Shown here piece by piece: positions 21,038 through 22,157 of a DNA stretch of 22,157 nt. This stretch comes from a virus. The stretch lies in the IMG/VR virus record IMGVR_UViG_3300028388_000946, positions 1 to 22,157 of that record; one strand, written 5' to 3'. The notes under the pieces are model-generated. The model was given only the letters and a program-made list of their open reading frames with translations, searched no databases and was not told the DNA's origin. Position numbers and translations under genes: made by a program. Position 1 is the stretch's first letter, and each line of letters begins with the position of its first letter.

Positions 21038-21304
21038 ATGAAACGAGCGGAGATATTGCAGGAAGCGGAGCGGCTGATAAGCGGTGATCGTGCAAACGAT
21101 TACGGCGACGCAAAGCGAAACTTTTTAGATGTTGCGGCGCTGTGGTCGTCATACTTGGATGAGGACATCACCGTCGTTGACGTGGCAAACATGATGATGC
21201 TGCTGAAGATTGCGCGGACAAAGAAATCACCGGGCAAGGCGGATAGCTGGATCGACATCTGCGGCTACTCAGCTTTAATCGGGGAGATCAAGACGGATGG
21301 CTAG
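21038..21304 (+). CDS. DUF6378-like phage protein
   Basis: The 88-aa product matches my memory of the DUF6378 group: an opening with AERLISGDRANDYGDAKRNF, then VAALWSSYL, VDVANMMMLLKIARTK and DSWIDICGYSAL. Such small helical proteins are widespread in phages next to nucleotide or packaging genes; the helical pattern recalls MazG-like folds, but I see no complete catalytic ExxE/ExxD set. AGGAGG lies before the ATG. It overlaps the terminase small subunit by 8 bp. Confidence 0.75.
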   Translation: MKRAEILQEAERLISGDRANDYGDAKRNFLDVAALWSSYLDEDITVVDVANMMMLLKIARTKKSPGKADSWIDICGYSALIGEIKTDG

Positions 21305-21737
21305 GAGCGAGGTTGCAAAGGCAAAGCTGGCAGCGTTGGATAAGGTGGGCGAGGATGACCTGTTCGAGCTACTGGCGACGGGGACGTCAATGCGTGACCT
21401 GTGCAAGCAGTACGACGTAGGGCATAAGCTGTGGTATCGCTGGCTCGATAGCGCGCCTGGGCGTCGTGACAGGTACGAGGCAGCGCTGATGGAGGCTGCG
21501 CATTATTTCGCAGACAGAGCGGTCAAGACAGCGCAGATGACGGATCCGTCGACGGTCAACGCTGACCGGCTGAAGGTCGACACGGACAAGTGGATCGCGT
21601 CCAAGCTGAACAGCCAATACGACACGCGGCAGAAGGACGTCGCGATCAACATCAGCGTGAACGATTTGCACGCGCAGGCTGCGCAGTTACTTGGCGACGT
21701 GATCGAGGGTGAAGCGGAGGACGTGAGCGATGATTGA
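21297..21737 (+). CDS. terS: Terminase small subunit (Sf6-like)
   Basis: The 146-aa product has the layout of Sf6-type small terminases. An N-terminal helix-turn-helix (LATGTSMRDLCKQYDVG, then KLWYRWLDS as recognition helix) binds the packaging site. Helices with YEAALMEAAHYFADRAVK follow, and then the characteristic ADRLKVDTDKWIASKLN. The acidic C-terminus (EGEAEDVSDD) would contact the large subunit. The role is to select phage DNA and present it to the terminase motor. No complete large-subunit gene is in view; it may lie beyond the right edge. Confidence 0.83.
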   Translation: MARSEVAKAKLAALDKVGEDDLFELLATGTSMRDLCKQYDVGHKLWYRWLDSAPGRRDRYEAALMEAAHYFADRAVKTAQMTDPSTVNADRLKVDTDKWIASKLNSQYDTRQKDVAINISVNDLHAQAAQLLGDVIEGEAEDVSDD

Positions 21738-21900
21738 CGGTGAGCAGATCAAGGTGGTCGAGATCAAGGACAACGAGGACGGCTCAGCGACGCTGACAGT
21801 GGACATGTCGGAACAAGCGTACCACTTTTTCTTTGAACACGGTTTCCGTAAGGTGTTGATGAGCGCAATTGATAAGGAGGTTTCCAGTGGTGGCGATTAA
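21730..21900 (+). CDS. Small phage protein of unknown function, 56 aa
   Basis: ATG 21730 overlaps the terminase small-subunit stop by 8 bp. The product reads MIDGEQIKVVEIKDNEDGS followed by ATLTVDMSEQAYHFFFEHG and a last helix RKVLMSAIDKEV. This strand-strand-helix pattern with E-D-G-S is shared by many small phage proteins I have seen beside packaging or replication genes. No function is known to me. The end of the gene contains the full ribosome-binding site used by the next frame. Confidence 0.7.
   Translation: MIDGEQIKVVEIKDNEDGSATLTVDMSEQAYHFFFEHGFRKVLMSAIDKEVSSGGD
21874..21880 (+). promoter_or_regulatory. Strong ribosome-binding site AAGGAGG
   Basis: This full anti-Shine-Dalgarno match lies inside the end of the 56-aa gene, 6 bases before a GTG-GTG at 21887. 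It is among the strongest ribosome-binding sites in the window, and points to translation starting at 21887. Confidence 0.6.
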
Positions 21901-22084
21901 CGGTGAAAACACGCATCGGCGTACGAACGCGCACGCGTCCGCGCGCGTAACTGAACGGGCGTTCAATTGCAACCGTTTGACACAATATGTTGTGCCATTG
22001 CGCGCCGCGCATAACTCAATAATACGATGCATCGCGCAAACGCCTTATTTATATGTCGTATGCAAGAAGTGGAATTTAACATAA
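21887..22084 (+). CDS. Doubtful ORF, 65 aa, behind a strong ribosome-binding site
   Basis: GTG 21887 is placed ideally behind AAGGAGG, and the frame stays open for 65 codons to TAA at 22084. The product is basic and Cys/Arg/His-rich (ENTHRRTNAHASARVTE, FNCNRLTQYVVPLRAAHN, CIAQTPYLYVVCKKWNLT). It does not show the clear strand or helix pattern of its neighbours. Either this is a divergent small protein, or the sequence beyond 21900 is damaged or foreign and the true gene is lost. I rate it low. Confidence 0.3.
   Translation: MVAINGENTHRRTNAHASARVTERAFNCNRLTQYVVPLRAAHNSIIRCIAQTPYLYVVCKKWNLT
21981..21994. repeat. Small inverted repeat CACAA-tatg-TTGTG
   Basis: Five-base arms flank a 4-base centre, overlapping a TTGACA (21977-21982) that resembles a -35 box. 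No -10 hexamer is found at the right distance, so promoter function is doubtful. It may be an operator or chance. Confidence 0.3.
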
Positions 22085-22157
22085 TCGACATTATCAGAGT
22101 GATCTATGCGCCTCGCGCATATCTGTGCCGCGAATCGCGTTTTGACCCCCCCCTTCT
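22060..22157 (+). CDS. Partial ORF running off the right edge
   Basis: ATG 22060 opens a frame that continues to the window end (32 codons): MQEVEFNIIDIIRVIYAPR, then AYLCRESRFDPPL. The start is helical and hydrophobic-polar in a natural way. The position after the small terminase could suit a large-subunit N-terminus, but no ATPase motif is in view. It overlaps the doubtful 21887 frame and has no clear ribosome-binding site. The C8 run at 22146-22153 may contain an error that changes the frame. Confidence 0.3.
   Translation, partial: MQEVEFNIIDIIRVIYAPRAYLCRESRFDPPL
22105..22121. repeat. Inverted repeat TATGCGC-ctc-GCGCATA
   Basis: Perfect 7-base arms flank a 3-base loop near the right edge, followed 7 bp later by the shorter palindrome CGCGA-a-TCGCG (22129-22139). 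No T-run follows. Two palindromes this close in the last 55 bases are notable, but nothing links them to a known site. Confidence 0.5.

Noticed and set aside
21977-22005. Promoter with -35 TTGACA at 21977
   Set aside because: At 16-18 bases spacing only GC-rich sequence is found, with no -10 hexamer.
1-22157. CRISPR array, tRNA genes or integrase/attachment sites
   Set aside because: No regularly spaced direct repeats, no cloverleaf and no recombinase gene were found by reading both strands. Nothing in the window supports a temperate lifestyle.

Overview
The window is a stretch of a tailed double-stranded DNA phage genome. It is gene-dense, with mostly overlapping stop/start codons and no rRNA, tRNA, insertion sequence or CRISPR that I can see. 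A short-tailed (podovirus-like) virion is suggested by a P22 gp10 / T7 gp12-like tail-hub protein followed by a GNAT-like small protein and three ejection-type internal virion proteins, an order that recalls T7 gp13-gp16. The host is probably a Gram-negative bacterium, because the lysis cassette encodes a spanin-like lipoprotein. A marine alphaproteobacterial host is only a guess from the gene set and the moderately high GC. The left edge cuts a tail-fibre gene, and the right edge stops in a C8 tract inside an open frame.

Layout. 1-10675 (+) is the structural region: a tail fibre ending in an S74 intramolecular chaperone, a small fibre-like protein, a tail assembly chaperone (Phage_tail_APC type), a beta-repeat protein, another small fibre-like protein, the 896-aa hub protein with nested insertions, a C1q-like jelly-roll protein, a GNAT-like protein and three ejection-type proteins. 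A 58-aa gene (10672-10848) points back towards this block on the minus strand. Two palindromes and a strong intrinsic terminator (10988-11028) follow. 11053-12835 (+) is a cluster of small overlapping genes with two helix-turn-helix proteins and a 33-aa one-pass membrane protein, closed by a terminator at 12839-12862. An HNH endonuclease gene follows.

13297-15204 (-) is a seven-gene cluster with the lysis genes: two small one-pass membrane proteins, a coiled-coil membrane protein, an overlapping 47-aa ORF, a two-helix holin candidate, a T7-lysozyme-like amidase with the metal and catalytic residues intact, and a probable unimolecular spanin. 15303-22157 (+) is the replication, recombination and packaging region, opening with a ribbon-helix-helix (RHH) regulator directly downstream of a perfect palindrome. 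It then runs RuvC-like resolvase, RecE-like exonuclease, SSB with an acidic tip, Toprim-RepA primase-helicase, three small genes, a 150-bp region of GGTGCGG repeats with a large hairpin, a protein ending in the SSB-like tip DDIPF, a DUF6378-like protein, a Sf6-type terminase small subunit and a small conserved-looking protein.

The early/middle functions (regulator, recombination, SSB, helicase) and packaging appear to share one rightward transcription direction. Lysis runs leftward from the same divergent intergenic region at 15205-15302. The most interesting points are the nested domain insertions in the hub protein, the repeat/hairpin region at 20231-20394, the second protein with an SSB-type tip, the hidden small genes, and the attenuator-like arrangement before 11053.
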